Positions 12,808 through 19,978 of a DNA stretch of 64,000 bases are shown one piece after another. Position numbers and translations under genes: made by a program. The stretch is from an uncultured Eubacteriales bacterium. GTDB taxonomy: Bacteria > Bacillota > Clostridia > Christensenellales > Aristaeellaceae. Every line of letters begins with the position of its first letter. Position 1 is the first letter of the stretch. The notes under the pieces are model-generated. The model saw nothing but the letters and a program-made list of their open reading frames with translations. It was not told the origin of the DNA and ran no database searches. The stretch lies in contig CACWXY010000004.1 in the NCBI GenBank assembly GCA_902764915.1, positions 1-64,000 on the forward strand, read 5' to 3'.

Positions 12808-13061
12808 AGCCGCAACCTCCGCGCCATAAATTCTGCAATGTTCCGAATGGTCATTAACATCCAGTATCCAACCGCATACTCCCACACGGGTAGTCCACGA
12901 TAATAGCCATACGCGATGTAGCTACCAAGAAGAATCAGCAGAAGCAGCATAACTTGCGAAATACCACGCCATACTGCATACCATTGATCCTTCTTGGTGA
13001 CTTCACGGATCATTCGGAACCCCGCCCTTGTGTAGCTTTCCTTTCTTCCTGTACGTGTCAC
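12804..13061 (-). CDS. Small two-span membrane protein
   Basis: An 85-aa protein with two hydrophobic segments (SQVMLLLLILLGSYIAYGY and VWEYAVGYWMLMTIR). The start is taken as GTG at 13061, which overlaps the preceding stop (GTGA); an ATG 16 codons later is an alternative. It follows another small membrane protein, so the two may form one membrane complex. The function is unknown. Confidence 0.65.
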   Translation of the reverse strand: MTRTGRKESYTRAGFRMIREVTKKDQWYAVWRGISQVMLLLLILLGSYIAYGYYRGLPVWEYAVGYWMLMTIRNIAEFMARRLRL

Positions 13062-13270
13062 TGCTCGTCACCCGACCTTCCTTCAGATCGTCTGTCTGCA
13101 TAAGAATTGGCAATGATACAGGCAAATATGCCAACCAAAAACACATACAGCATATACAGCCACAACCACACAGGATGAACCCAGATTGCGAGGGCAATCG
13201 GTAAAAGAAGTGTCACCGTTGTAGAAAGCATTACAGATAAAAATCCAACCGCCGCGAGAACCTCTTGCAT
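13058..13270 (-). CDS. Small two-span membrane protein, 70 aa
   Basis: Starts MQEVLAAVGFLSVML; the ATG at 13270 has the better spacing to GGAGG. Two transmembrane segments (residues 4-28 and 33-55) are followed by a charged cytoplasmic tail (ADRRSEGRSGDEQ). A holin is conceivable but unlikely within a replication operon. No family is recognised. Confidence 0.65.
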   Translation of the reverse strand: MQEVLAAVGFLSVMLSTTVTLLLPIALAIWVHPVWLWLYMLYVFLVGIFACIIANSYADRRSEGRSGDEQ

Positions 13271-13286
13271 ATCCATATACCTCCAG

Positions 13287-15278
13287 TTAATCCTTTGTAA
13301 AGAAGTCACCGACCCAGCCCTCCGCGTTAAGGGGCAATGTAGGAGCCCACGGAATAGGCGCGGCCATGATATCAGTTACCTTTTTCAGCATTTCTTTGTT
13401 ACTGGCAAACGGCTTTGCATCAATCACAACTTCATCGTGAACATGGAAGACAACCGGCAGTCCAGCCGCTTCCAGCCGGTCAAGCGCACCCGCAAGCGCG
13501 TCTCGCGCAATGGCCTGTACACAATTCTCAGTTAGCTTCCCGCCGTAGGTTTCAATCTGCTTCCAGCGCTTTGTGGTCTGGTCAACACCGTTGTAAATGA
13601 TGGATGAACCGCCAAACTGATTCGTTCCGAGGGAAGGGTTGATATAGTACAGACAACGCCCGGAGGGTAACTGAATCACCAATTTTGAAACACCCTGCGC
13701 TATGTCGTATTCGCGGGACAGCTTCAAGCCATTTACAACCGCCGTTCCGCCGCGTCCGATCACGTCAATAGCCGCGCTGTCCATCGCATACCACAGGTTG
13801 CGGATCTTGCTATTTGCATCCCGCCACCGCGTTACGATTTCCGGCAATTCCTCTTCCGTCAGACCCATATCTAAAGCACCCATGTTGATCAAAGCCCCCG
13901 TGCCGCCCTGATAACCGAGGGCCAGTTCTGCAATCTTGCCCTTTGCCCTCAGTTCACCGTTTACACCATGCTTGACAACGGGAACACCGAACATCTGACT
14001 TGCGCTTTCACAGTAGATATCCTTACCGTCCCGGAACGCCTGTAAACGCCATTCTTCACCGGCAAGCCACGATATCACGCGGGCCTCAATCGCTGAAAAG
14101 TCAGCATCAATCAGGACATTTCCGGGGCTTGCCACAAATGCGGTTCGGATCAGCTGGGACAGCGTATCTGGCACGGAGCCGTAGATCATCCGCAGGGCTC
14201 CGGTTTCCTTCCGGCGCACAAGGTCACGGGCAAGCTCAATATTCTGTGTGTAAGTCCGGGGAAGATTCTGCACCTGTACAAGCCGTCCGGCCCAGCGCCC
14301 TGTCCGGTTCGCGCCGTAGAATTGCAACAGGCCGCGCACCCGGTCATCCGCGCAAACGCATTCTTCAATAGCGTCATACTTTTTTGTTGAGGTCTTTGAA
14401 AGCTCCTGCCGGATCTCCAGAACCCGTTTCACGTCCCCCTCTTCCATGCCGTCAAGCATCTTTGAAACGGTATCTTTACGGAGGTTTGGCAGTGCATCAT
14501 CTTCCCCGGTTTCCATCGCTTTGTTCAGCCACTCCAGCAGCTGCTTTCCGCTGTTCGGGTTTTGGAGATTCGTGATCCGTGTAGCTTCCTGCATCAGCGC
14601 CTCGCGGGTGACCGCGCCCATGTAGAGCGCACCCTGCACAAGCTCCTGATCCACAGCCACACCGCGTTGATTGATTGTCAGATCAACTTCCCACTGGTGC
14701 TGTACCCAATCGGGAACCGGAGTAAGGGACAGTCGCTTCTCAATCTCCATTTCCGTTACAACGTCCTGCGCGTTGTACTCTTTGAAAAGCGCCCATTTAT
14801 CCGGGTCATGCTTCGGAAGGTTCCGCAACCGCCCGCCGTTTGACTTGGACGGTCTGCAAGGCACACAGAAATACCGTATAAGGGCTTTGCCCGTGTTGAG
14901 CTTCTGCTTGTCTTCCGGCAATCCGAGGGCCTTGCCGGTTGCGTCCAGACCGGCTGTATACCCGCAATACAGGCCGTGAAACATTGTACAGCGCCACTGG
15001 GAAGGAATCATCCCGCCGTATACGCGATCCAGACAGCCGTACTCAAACGGGGCGTTGTAGGCATGTTTGATGTACTCCGGGCTTGTCAGGGCATCCACAA
15101 GCCACTGGGGAACTGTTTCACCGCTGGCAACGTCAATCACCACAACCGGCCCACCGTCAAGGGAATAGGCAAACAGCAGAATCTCAAAATCCGGGGATTG
15201 AAGATATTTCCATGCTCCCGCGTCACGGATGGATACGCTGGAAAAAGTTTCAAGGTCAATACTTAAATGATGAATCAT
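13287..15278 (-). CDS. Family A DNA polymerase with 3'-5' exonuclease
   Basis: A 663-aa phage replicative polymerase. The N-terminal exonuclease domain has Exo I (SIDLETFS, residue 6), Exo II (AYNAPFEYGCLD) and Exo III (YNAQDVVTEM). The polymerase domain has motif A (DADFSAIEARV, about residue 392), motif B (KGKIAELALGYQGG) and motif C (HVHDEVVID, about residue 622). There is no 5' nuclease domain, as in T7-like and many Clostridia phage enzymes. The gene starts 2 nt after the preceding stop. No helicase or primase is visible in the window, so these are either outside it or supplied by the host. Confidence 0.95.
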   Translation of the reverse strand: MIHHLSIDLETFSSVSIRDAGAWKYLQSPDFEILLFAYSLDGGPVVVIDVASGETVPQWLVDALTSPEYIKHAYNAPFEYGCLDRVYGGMIPSQWRCTMFHGLYCGYTAGLDATGKALGLPEDKQKLNTGKALIRYFCVPCRPSKSNGGRLRNLPKHDPDKWALFKEYNAQDVVTEMEIEKRLSLTPVPDWVQHQWEVDLTINQRGVAVDQELVQGALYMGAVTREALMQEATRITNLQNPNSGKQLLEWLNKAMETGEDDALPNLRKDTVSKMLDGMEEGDVKRVLEIRQELSKTSTKKYDAIEECVCADDRVRGLLQFYGANRTGRWAGRLVQVQNLPRTYTQNIELARDLVRRKETGALRMIYGSVPDTLSQLIRTAFVASPGNVLIDADFSAIEARVISWLAGEEWRLQAFRDGKDIYCESASQMFGVPVVKHGVNGELRAKGKIAELALGYQGGTGALINMGALDMGLTEEELPEIVTRWRDANSKIRNLWYAMDSAAIDVIGRGGTAVVNGLKLSREYDIAQGVSKLVIQLPSGRCLYYINPSLGTNQFGGSSIIYNGVDQTTKRWKQIETYGGKLTENCVQAIARDALAGALDRLEAAGLPVVFHVHDEVVIDAKPFASNKEMLKKVTDIMAAPIPWAPTLPLNAEGWVGDFFTKD

Positions 15279-15280
15279 GC

Positions 15281-15553
15281 TTATACCAACTCTCTGAGCT
15301 TGTTCAAGTGCTCCCGGATTGTTATGATCTTACGATCAATCGCCGTTGCCGTCGCGCCCTGCGGCAATCCCTTCTTAGCCAAATGGCAAACCCCGTATCC
15401 GTCCATTTTCCATTCTGCGCCGTCACCTTGCGCGGGTTTCCTTCCGTCCTGCCGTTTCTTTTCGCATTCGTAAATCCGAACATTTGTCAATAGTTCATCC
15501 ACTTCAAGCTGAATCAGTTTTGCCATTTGATCAGCGCTGATAGGATCACTCAC
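15281..15553 (-). CDS. Hypothetical phage protein, 90 aa
   Basis: Read from a GTG at 15553, 7 nt after AGGGGGTG. Helical ends (ADQMAKLIQLEVDELLTNVR and IDRKIITIREHLNKLREL) flank a glycine-rich middle (KMDGYGVCHLAKKGLPQG). It lies between the polymerase and the basic protein in the replication operon. No family is recognised. Confidence 0.7.
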   Translation of the reverse strand: MSDPISADQMAKLIQLEVDELLTNVRIYECEKKRQDGRKPAQGDGAEWKMDGYGVCHLAKKGLPQGATATAIDRKIITIREHLNKLRELV

Positions 15554-15621
15554 AGAAACACCCCCTAAAGAGAATCACCGCGATTGCGAAGAAAATAACC
15601 GCAATCGCGGTAAAAACCTTC

Positions 15622-15864
15622 TCAAACGCGAACGCGCTGCAAGAAACCCTTTTTTTTGCGCGTCTGTCCGCCCATAGCCATCTTGTACTCTGAGGACGTA
15701 GGATCCAGATACTTCCGCCAATTCATGGAAAAGTAAGAACGCCAGCCGCCCTCATGCTTCTTTCCGGCATTGTTATCCCAGATCCGCTTTTTATTGATCC
15801 GTTCCACACCGGCCCGCTTCATCCGTTCGCGGGCAATGGAACGTTTAAGAGAACGCAGACTCAT
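15622..15864 (-). CDS. Small basic phage protein with a possible out-of-frame membrane tail
   Basis: An 80-aa, very basic protein (RSLKRSIARERMKRAGVER) started at ATG 15864 after AAGGAGGAAAC. As read it ends at 15622. An A8 tract (T8 at 15650-15657) lies eight codons before the stop. With seven A the frame would continue to a TGA at 15546, add a membrane segment (FTAIAVIFFAIAVILF) and overlap the next gene by 8 nt. No independent start codon serves that tail. The longer 105-aa form is probably ancestral; see the finding at 15546. Confidence 0.65.
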   Translation of the reverse strand: MSLRSLKRSIARERMKRAGVERINKKRIWDNNAGKKHEGGWRSYFSMNWRKYLDPTSSEYKMAMGGQTRKKKGFLQRVRV

Positions 15865-15924
15865 GATGTTTCCTCCTTCAAAATACGGGAGCCGGGTACT
15901 TACATATCCGGTTCCCGTTCATAA

Positions 15925-16557
15925 TCACTGCATCATCGGAAAGCCGGTCACGGGATCAATCCGCGCCCCCGTCTGAGGTGTAGCCGCTGTGGGAGCCGCG
16001 CCGATCCCGGCGAAATCACTCTCCGCACTCGCGCCACCGGCCAGAGCCTCACCGTCACGGGTTTTCATCACGTTGCCCAGCCCACAGCCAACACCGGATT
16101 TACCGGCAAACTTGTACGGATAGAACCGGAGCGTCACGCGGGCGTACATGCCACTGTAAACGTCACGGGGATCAAGCTCCACTCTGATATTGTCCATGCC
16201 GACAACCTGTGGACGCTGGCCCTCATTCGCGGATGTGCGGAGCACCCAGTGTCCCTTGCACTCCGGGCCCCACGGCTCACCGCTTTCGGGCTTCACACCA
16301 TCGCCGTCATACAGGGTCGTAGCCAGCTTGGCGGGCTTCACGCCGCCCCATACACGGGGATCACTGATACCCTTGTCAACAGCCGCTTGCATGGCGTTCT
16401 GGATATCGGCCAGTGTCGCGCTGTCCGTCTTGGGGATCAGGACGGTCATGGTGTACTTGGGCTTGCCCGTCCCGTTGATCTGGCGGGCAGTATGGACATT
16501 CACATAGGAGCAACGAACTTCACCGGTAAGAACCTTCTGAGCATCATTCTGATACAT
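15925..16557 (-). CDS. Enc34-type single-stranded DNA binding protein (DUF2815)
   Basis: A 210-aa protein. The N-terminal GEVRCSYVNVHTARQING, then KYTMTVLIPKTD and later DPRDVYSGMYARVTLRFYPY, match the DUF2815 family, whose characterised member is the OB-fold ssDNA-binding protein of phage Enc34. The C-terminal tail is Ala/Gly-rich and flexible, as in SSBs. The RBS is AAAGGAGA. It stands next to the polymerase and the DUF2800 protein, a set conserved in many Clostridia prophages, and should coat single-stranded DNA during replication. Confidence 0.85.
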   Translation of the reverse strand: MYQNDAQKVLTGEVRCSYVNVHTARQINGTGKPKYTMTVLIPKTDSATLADIQNAMQAAVDKGISDPRVWGGVKPAKLATTLYDGDGVKPESGEPWGPECKGHWVLRTSANEGQRPQVVGMDNIRVELDPRDVYSGMYARVTLRFYPYKFAGKSGVGCGLGNVMKTRDGEALAGGASAESDFAGIGAAPTAATPQTGARIDPVTGFPMMQ

Positions 16558-16571
16558 TTTCTTTTTCTCCT

Positions 16572-16854
16572 TTACGCATTTTCATTGATAAACTGTTCAA
16601 GTGTTTCGATAATGGGCAGGAACAGGGCATTGACGCGGATAGCACGTTCACGCGGAATAGCCCTGTCATCTGCTTCAAGGGAATTTTTCACGTGATCCAG
16701 CGCTTTCCGTGTCAGATCTATAACCCGATGCGAATTACGAAGGGCCTCAATAACGGGCTTATCCTCATCGGGCGCAGCATCGCACAGGATATCTATCAGA
16801 ATACCCATTGCTTCCATACGGGGGGGGGTGAGACTTCATTGCGTCTTCAAACAT
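16572..16854 (-). pseudogene. Small helical phage gene frameshifted in a G9 tract
   Basis: A strong RBS (AAGGAGG) precedes ATG 16854 (MFEDAMKSH), but that frame leaves the main frame at the run of nine G (16820-16828, nine C on the coding strand). The main frame then reads MEAMGILIDILCDAAPDEDK to a stop at 16572 and has no RBS of its own. Eight C would join both parts into one 93-aa protein. The 81-aa downstream part might still be made from an internal start. The family is unknown. Confidence 0.7.
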
Positions 16855-16867
16855 CTGTTTTTCCTCC

Positions 16868-17191
16868 TTACAATTCACTGTCAATTTTCTGAATCAACTG
16901 TGTTCTCTTGCTATCCAGCTCGTCTTTTGTCCACTTGCGCGTTTTCCACGATGCTATTTCATCACGGGTTTCCTCCAACAACTGTTCATAATGCTCTTGC
17001 AACTCGTAAACCTTGTCGCATTCGCCAGAACACGGACAGCTAAATTCACCGGGGTTTCTGTCATGGTAGGACAACGAATCACGGAAATACTGTTCCGCGT
17101 CATCACCGAGTCTGTCACGGAGCATCCGGGCAAAGTCTTCATCATCCCAGATGTTTTCCACCTTGCCTTGAATGATCATCACGTTAGGCAT
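16868..17191 (-). CDS. Hypothetical phage protein, 107 aa
   Basis: The ATG at 17191 overlaps the DUF2800 stop by 8 nt. It is acidic and helical, with a CPCSGECDK cluster near residue 52 that may bind zinc, and a long C-terminal coiled coil (YELQEHYEQLLEETRDEIAS). The function is unknown. Confidence 0.7.
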   Translation of the reverse strand: MPNVMIIQGKVENIWDDEDFARMLRDRLGDDAEQYFRDSLSYHDRNPGEFSCPCSGECDKVYELQEHYEQLLEETRDEIASWKTRKWTKDELDSKRTQLIQKIDSEL

Positions 17192-18422
17192 TGGCAGTCA
17201 CACCCTTGAAATCATCTGCCGCCGAGCTCCACGGATCACGCGGGTCATCTTCATCCGCAAGTGTAGGTTTTCCGCGTGGCTTGCTGATCATATCGCCGAA
17301 CTGCTCCACGAACTTGGCTTTTCCTACCAGCTTTTCATAGGCTGTCAGGGTAAGCGGTTCGGTCTTATACAGTACAGCCCGGTCATACCCGGCTTTCTGC
17401 ATAGCTTCAATCAGCTTGTCAACGTCATCAATCACACGGTTGCTCTTGCCCTCTACCAGTTTCCAACCGGCAATTGCTTCACCGTTCAGCAGGGCCTTTT
17501 GCGCGTAATCTTTCAGATCGTTGTACCATGACACAAGGTTTTCACCGCGCCGGAGCAAATCACCGATCTCGTCATTGGTCAGCATACGGGGAAGCCCCAG
17601 AACCATTCTGGCCTGTGCATCCGTAACGCCACCCGCCTTATCCGGGGTGACACATCCGACGAAATCCTCCAACGCTGTGTTATGCTCTGCGCGGGCAGGG
17701 CATTGATACTTTCCACGGCAGAACTTACAATGTTCACCGGGGCAGAACTCTCCGGTTCCATCAAAGGCCATCCGGGCCTTGACTTTGACCATTTCGCCCC
17801 AATCCAGCAATTCCTGTACGGTCATACAATCCTCTTTGGGGGTGTCGTACAGCCGAGGCTGGCAGATCCCCATTGACACCTTCTGGATTACATCGCCGTA
17901 AATCGCGCGGAACATCTTCAAAGCGCCGAGGGCATACAGCCTCATCTGGGGGTTTCCCTTTGCATCAACCGGAACGCCCACACCGTGCTTATAGTCTGTG
18001 ATATGGAGCGTATCATCACCGATCATGATGCAGTCACAGGAACCGAATCCCTCCGGGATCCAATCGGACAGGTCTACCCGCTGTTCAAAGAAGACGTTCG
18101 GCTTGTCCGTGTACCCGTTCGCCTTTTCGGTCAGATAATTCACATACGCCTGCGCGGTATCCAGCATCTCGGGGGTGTAGCTTTCGTCTGCTTGGAGCTT
18201 TTTCAGCGCCGCGTTGAACTGCCGTTTCGTCATCTTGCCGTCAAAGGCTTGACGGGCATACAACTCGCAAACGCTGTGCGCGAGGGTTCCTTCCGCCGTG
18301 TACTTGGTATCACCGGACGGGGGAAACTGTTCCTCAAACCGGGGAGCCATTGTGCAGACAAGCCATCTGTGCGCCCCGGACGGGCTCAGCAAGGAGTGTC
18401 CAGTTGGGCTTGGCATTGTCAT
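17184..18422 (-). CDS. DUF2800 protein, Cas4/RecB-like nuclease fold
   Basis: A 412-aa protein, conserved in prophages of Bacillota next to DUF2815 and family A polymerases. The N-terminal LLSPSGAHRWLVC and GTLAHSVCELYAR, and the central GSCDCIMIGDD followed by LHITDYKHG, are the PD-(D/E)xK elements of RecB/Cas4-like exonucleases (D and D-x-K). CPGEHCKFCRGKYQCPA near residue 235 supplies four Cys, as in the iron-sulfur cluster of Cas4/AddB. It probably processes DNA ends for recombination or replication. The start overlaps the previous gene by ATGA. Confidence 0.85.
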   Translation of the reverse strand: MTMPSPTGHSLLSPSGAHRWLVCTMAPRFEEQFPPSGDTKYTAEGTLAHSVCELYARQAFDGKMTKRQFNAALKKLQADESYTPEMLDTAQAYVNYLTEKANGYTDKPNVFFEQRVDLSDWIPEGFGSCDCIMIGDDTLHITDYKHGVGVPVDAKGNPQMRLYALGALKMFRAIYGDVIQKVSMGICQPRLYDTPKEDCMTVQELLDWGEMVKVKARMAFDGTGEFCPGEHCKFCRGKYQCPARAEHNTALEDFVGCVTPDKAGGVTDAQARMVLGLPRMLTNDEIGDLLRRGENLVSWYNDLKDYAQKALLNGEAIAGWKLVEGKSNRVIDDVDKLIEAMQKAGYDRAVLYKTEPLTLTAYEKLVGKAKFVEQFGDMISKPRGKPTLADEDDPRDPWSSAADDFKGVTANA

Positions 18423-18976
18423 TCCTCCTCAATTGTCGCGCCGAGGGCAATCAGATCTTCCACAAGCTCGCCGTACCGGGACTCATTGATCATGGTGATT
18501 GCCGGAACACCGTACTTGGTATTCAGCAGGGACACCAGCTGATCCATCTTGCCCATATCCGTACACAGGGCCGCGCCAGCCTTTGAAATCTGCTTGAAGG
18601 TGTACTTTTTAGCGGGGGCAGGAGCCACTACAGGCTGTTCTACGGGGGCCACAGGGGCAACGGGGGTATCCGATACATTCACAAGCGGCGGGGCCTGTTC
18701 GGGCTGTTCTACAGCGGGAATCTCTGGTTCATCCGGGGGAACATTCCCAATGAAGCTAGGTTCCGGTTCTTCCTTCTTCTGTTCCGCTTTACCCTGATTG
18801 ATCGCCAGACCGCCCTCAAGCTTGCCAACGGCTATCCCGCTACCGTTATTAGCAATAGCCACATCCGCATTCTTTGCGGCTTTCTTAGCAGGAGCCTTTC
18901 CGCGCAGGGCATCCGTCAGATTGTTGATTGCTTCCGGGATACCGGGCAATTCAACAGTTACTTTGACTTCAAACAT
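18419..18976 (-). CDS. Phage protein with proline-rich linker, 185 aa
   Basis: ATG at 18976 after AAGGAGG. There is a short N-terminal domain (MFEVKVTVELPGIPEAIN) with a basic Ala/Lys segment. A long Pro/Glu/Val-rich linker (about residues 68-125) follows, then a C-terminal helical domain of about 60 residues (KYTFKQISKAGAAL to EEE). Two folded ends joined by a flexible arm suggest an adaptor, perhaps between SSB and nuclease; this is inference. Homologues usually stand next to DUF2800. Confidence 0.7.
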   Translation of the reverse strand: MFEVKVTVELPGIPEAINNLTDALRGKAPAKKAAKNADVAIANNGSGIAVGKLEGGLAINQGKAEQKKEEPEPSFIGNVPPDEPEIPAVEQPEQAPPLVNVSDTPVAPVAPVEQPVVAPAPAKKYTFKQISKAGAALCTDMGKMDQLVSLLNTKYGVPAITMINESRYGELVEDLIALGATIEEE

Positions 18977-19131
18977 TTTGTCTTTTCCTCCTTCTCACGC
19001 TTCCATTGTTCAAATCGCCGTTGATTTTCCGGGTTCCGGTAAAACTGCTCTACCGAATCCAGCACCGTGGCGCATAGCACACGTAACTCAACGGCAGGGA
19101 TCTCTGGTGGGCAGATCTTCACGTGTGCCAT
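18958..19131 (-). CDS. Hypothetical phage protein, 57 aa
   Basis: A short gene with a strong RBS (AAAGGAGGGAG, 4 nt before ATG 19131) that overlaps the next gene by 19 nt. It encodes MAHVKICPPEIPAVEL, then a helix (ATVLDSVEQFYRNPENQ) and a lysine-rich end. It fills the gap between the Cro-like regulator and the proline-linker protein, so the replication operon has no real spacer there. No family is recognised. Confidence 0.7.
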   Translation of the reverse strand: MAHVKICPPEIPAVELRVLCATVLDSVEQFYRNPENQRRFEQWKREKEEKTKCLKSK

Positions 19132-19153
19132 TATCTCCCTCCTTTCCGTGAAA

Positions 19154-19360
19154 TCAGCTTGCTTTGCTGTTCACAACGTCTTCCGGGGAAATGCCCAGTA
19201 CGCGACACAGGGCAATAAAATCAGTTGCGAGAAGCCGCCTCCGCCCGCACAGGCTTGCGGACAGATTCTGGGAGGACATTCCAGCCTTTTCGGCAACCGC
19301 CTTGATCGTCATACCCTTTTCGCTAATCGCGTTGCGTACCACGGTTATAATTACGTCCAT
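19154..19360 (-). CDS. Cro-like helix-turn-helix regulator
   Basis: A 68-aa XRE-type protein. The HTH is MTIKAVAEKAGMSSQNLSAS (residues 17-36), followed by the third helix region with TDFIALCRVLGISPEDVV. The RBS is GAGGAGGT before ATG 19360. It is the first gene of the leftward replication operon and is divergent from the CI-like gene at 19,555, the classic phage switch layout. It should bind the palindromic operators at 19,435-19,491 and favour lytic development; that role is inferred from position. Confidence 0.85.
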   Translation of the reverse strand: MDVIITVVRNAISEKGMTIKAVAEKAGMSSQNLSASLCGRRRLLATDFIALCRVLGISPEDVVNSKAS

Positions 19361-19428
19361 ACTTTACCTCCTCTCTACGAAACGGGGACAGTTTTCAAAA
19401 CTTGTCTGCATTTCGTGGATACGTGCGT

Positions 19429-19491
19429 ATTGTAATCTACCTCTTGCAGATTGTCAATAGGTTTTTGAGAAAAAAATCTGCAATTTGCAGA
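19429..19491 (-). promoter_or_regulatory. Main leftward phage promoter with two operators
   Basis: TTGACA (19457-19452), 17 nt, TACAAT (19434-19429), read leftward. The spacer (19435-19451) is an ATCTRC-N5-GYAGAT palindrome. An upstream perfect 15-bp palindrome (TCTGCAATTTGCAGA, 19477-19491) lies between this promoter and the rightward repressor promoter. Both are probable operators of the CI/Cro pair. The arrangement recurs at 531-594. Confidence 0.88.
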
Positions 19492-19499
19492 AAATTCTC

Positions 19500-19528
19500 T
19501 TGTAACGTTATTTAGTCTATGATACAAT
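19500..19528 (+). promoter_or_regulatory. Promoter of the CI-like repressor gene
   Basis: TTGTAA (19500-19505), 17 nt, TACAAT (19523-19528), read rightward, followed by AAAGGAGG and the ATG at 19555. The 15-bp operator palindrome ends 8 nt before its -35 box, so a dimer there could regulate both directions. Confidence 0.8.
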
Positions 19529-19554
19529 CAGTAATTGAAAGGAGGCGTAGACCA

Positions 19555-19917
19555 ATGACGCAAGATCAATCTGCCCGATCTATCTTAGCGGCGAAACTGA
19601 AAGAGTACCGTCAGAAATCTGGCCTGACCATTTATCAGGTTGGAGAACAAATCGGGAAAAGCGGTAAGACCGTAGGCGCATGGGAGACGGGTCACGGACA
19701 GCCGGATGCAGAAATGTTCATCAAGCTATACTACCTGTATCACATGGATTCAATGTCAGGGTTTTACGGGATCACGGACAAAGACAACCCGCAGGACGAG
19801 GTTGAACTTCTTGACGCGTACCGGAAACTGAATGACGCGGGAAAAGCTACCGTGTTGACCACAGCAAAAGCCCTTGTGAAGAGCGGGGATTTTGCGGCCA
19901 CAGACTCAGAAGAATAA
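19555..19917 (+). CDS. CI-like XRE-family repressor
   Basis: A 120-aa protein started at ATG 19555 (AAAGGAGG upstream). The HTH is LTIYQVGEQIGKSGKTVGAWE (about residues 22-42). The C-terminal helical part has YRKLNDAGKATVLTTAKAL, a dimer-type end common in short phage repressors. It has no LexA-like peptidase domain, so induction must differ from lambda. It probably keeps the promoters at 19,429 and 531 silent in the lysogen. Confidence 0.85.
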   Translation: MTQDQSARSILAAKLKEYRQKSGLTIYQVGEQIGKSGKTVGAWETGHGQPDAEMFIKLYYLYHMDSMSGFYGITDKDNPQDEVELLDAYRKLNDAGKATVLTTAKALVKSGDFAATDSEE

Positions 19918-19923
19918 AGAAAA

Positions 19924-19950
19924 GCCGTCCATGCGGCAAACATGGACGGC
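19924..19950 (+). terminator. Hairpin between repressor and integrase genes
   Basis: GCCGTCCATG (19924-19933) pairs perfectly with 19941-19950 around a 7-nt loop. On the plus strand the tail is AAATC, without a T run; on the minus strand it is TTTTCTTT. It may be a weak terminator or attenuator for the repressor mRNA, or a terminator for transcripts from the right. Confidence 0.5.
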
Positions 19951-19978
19951 AAATCTTCTCATATAGAAGAGGTGCAGC

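Noticed and set aside
13058..13270. Holin call for the small two-span membrane proteins
   Set aside because: They lie in the middle of the replication operon between polymerase and thyX, and no endolysin is nearby.
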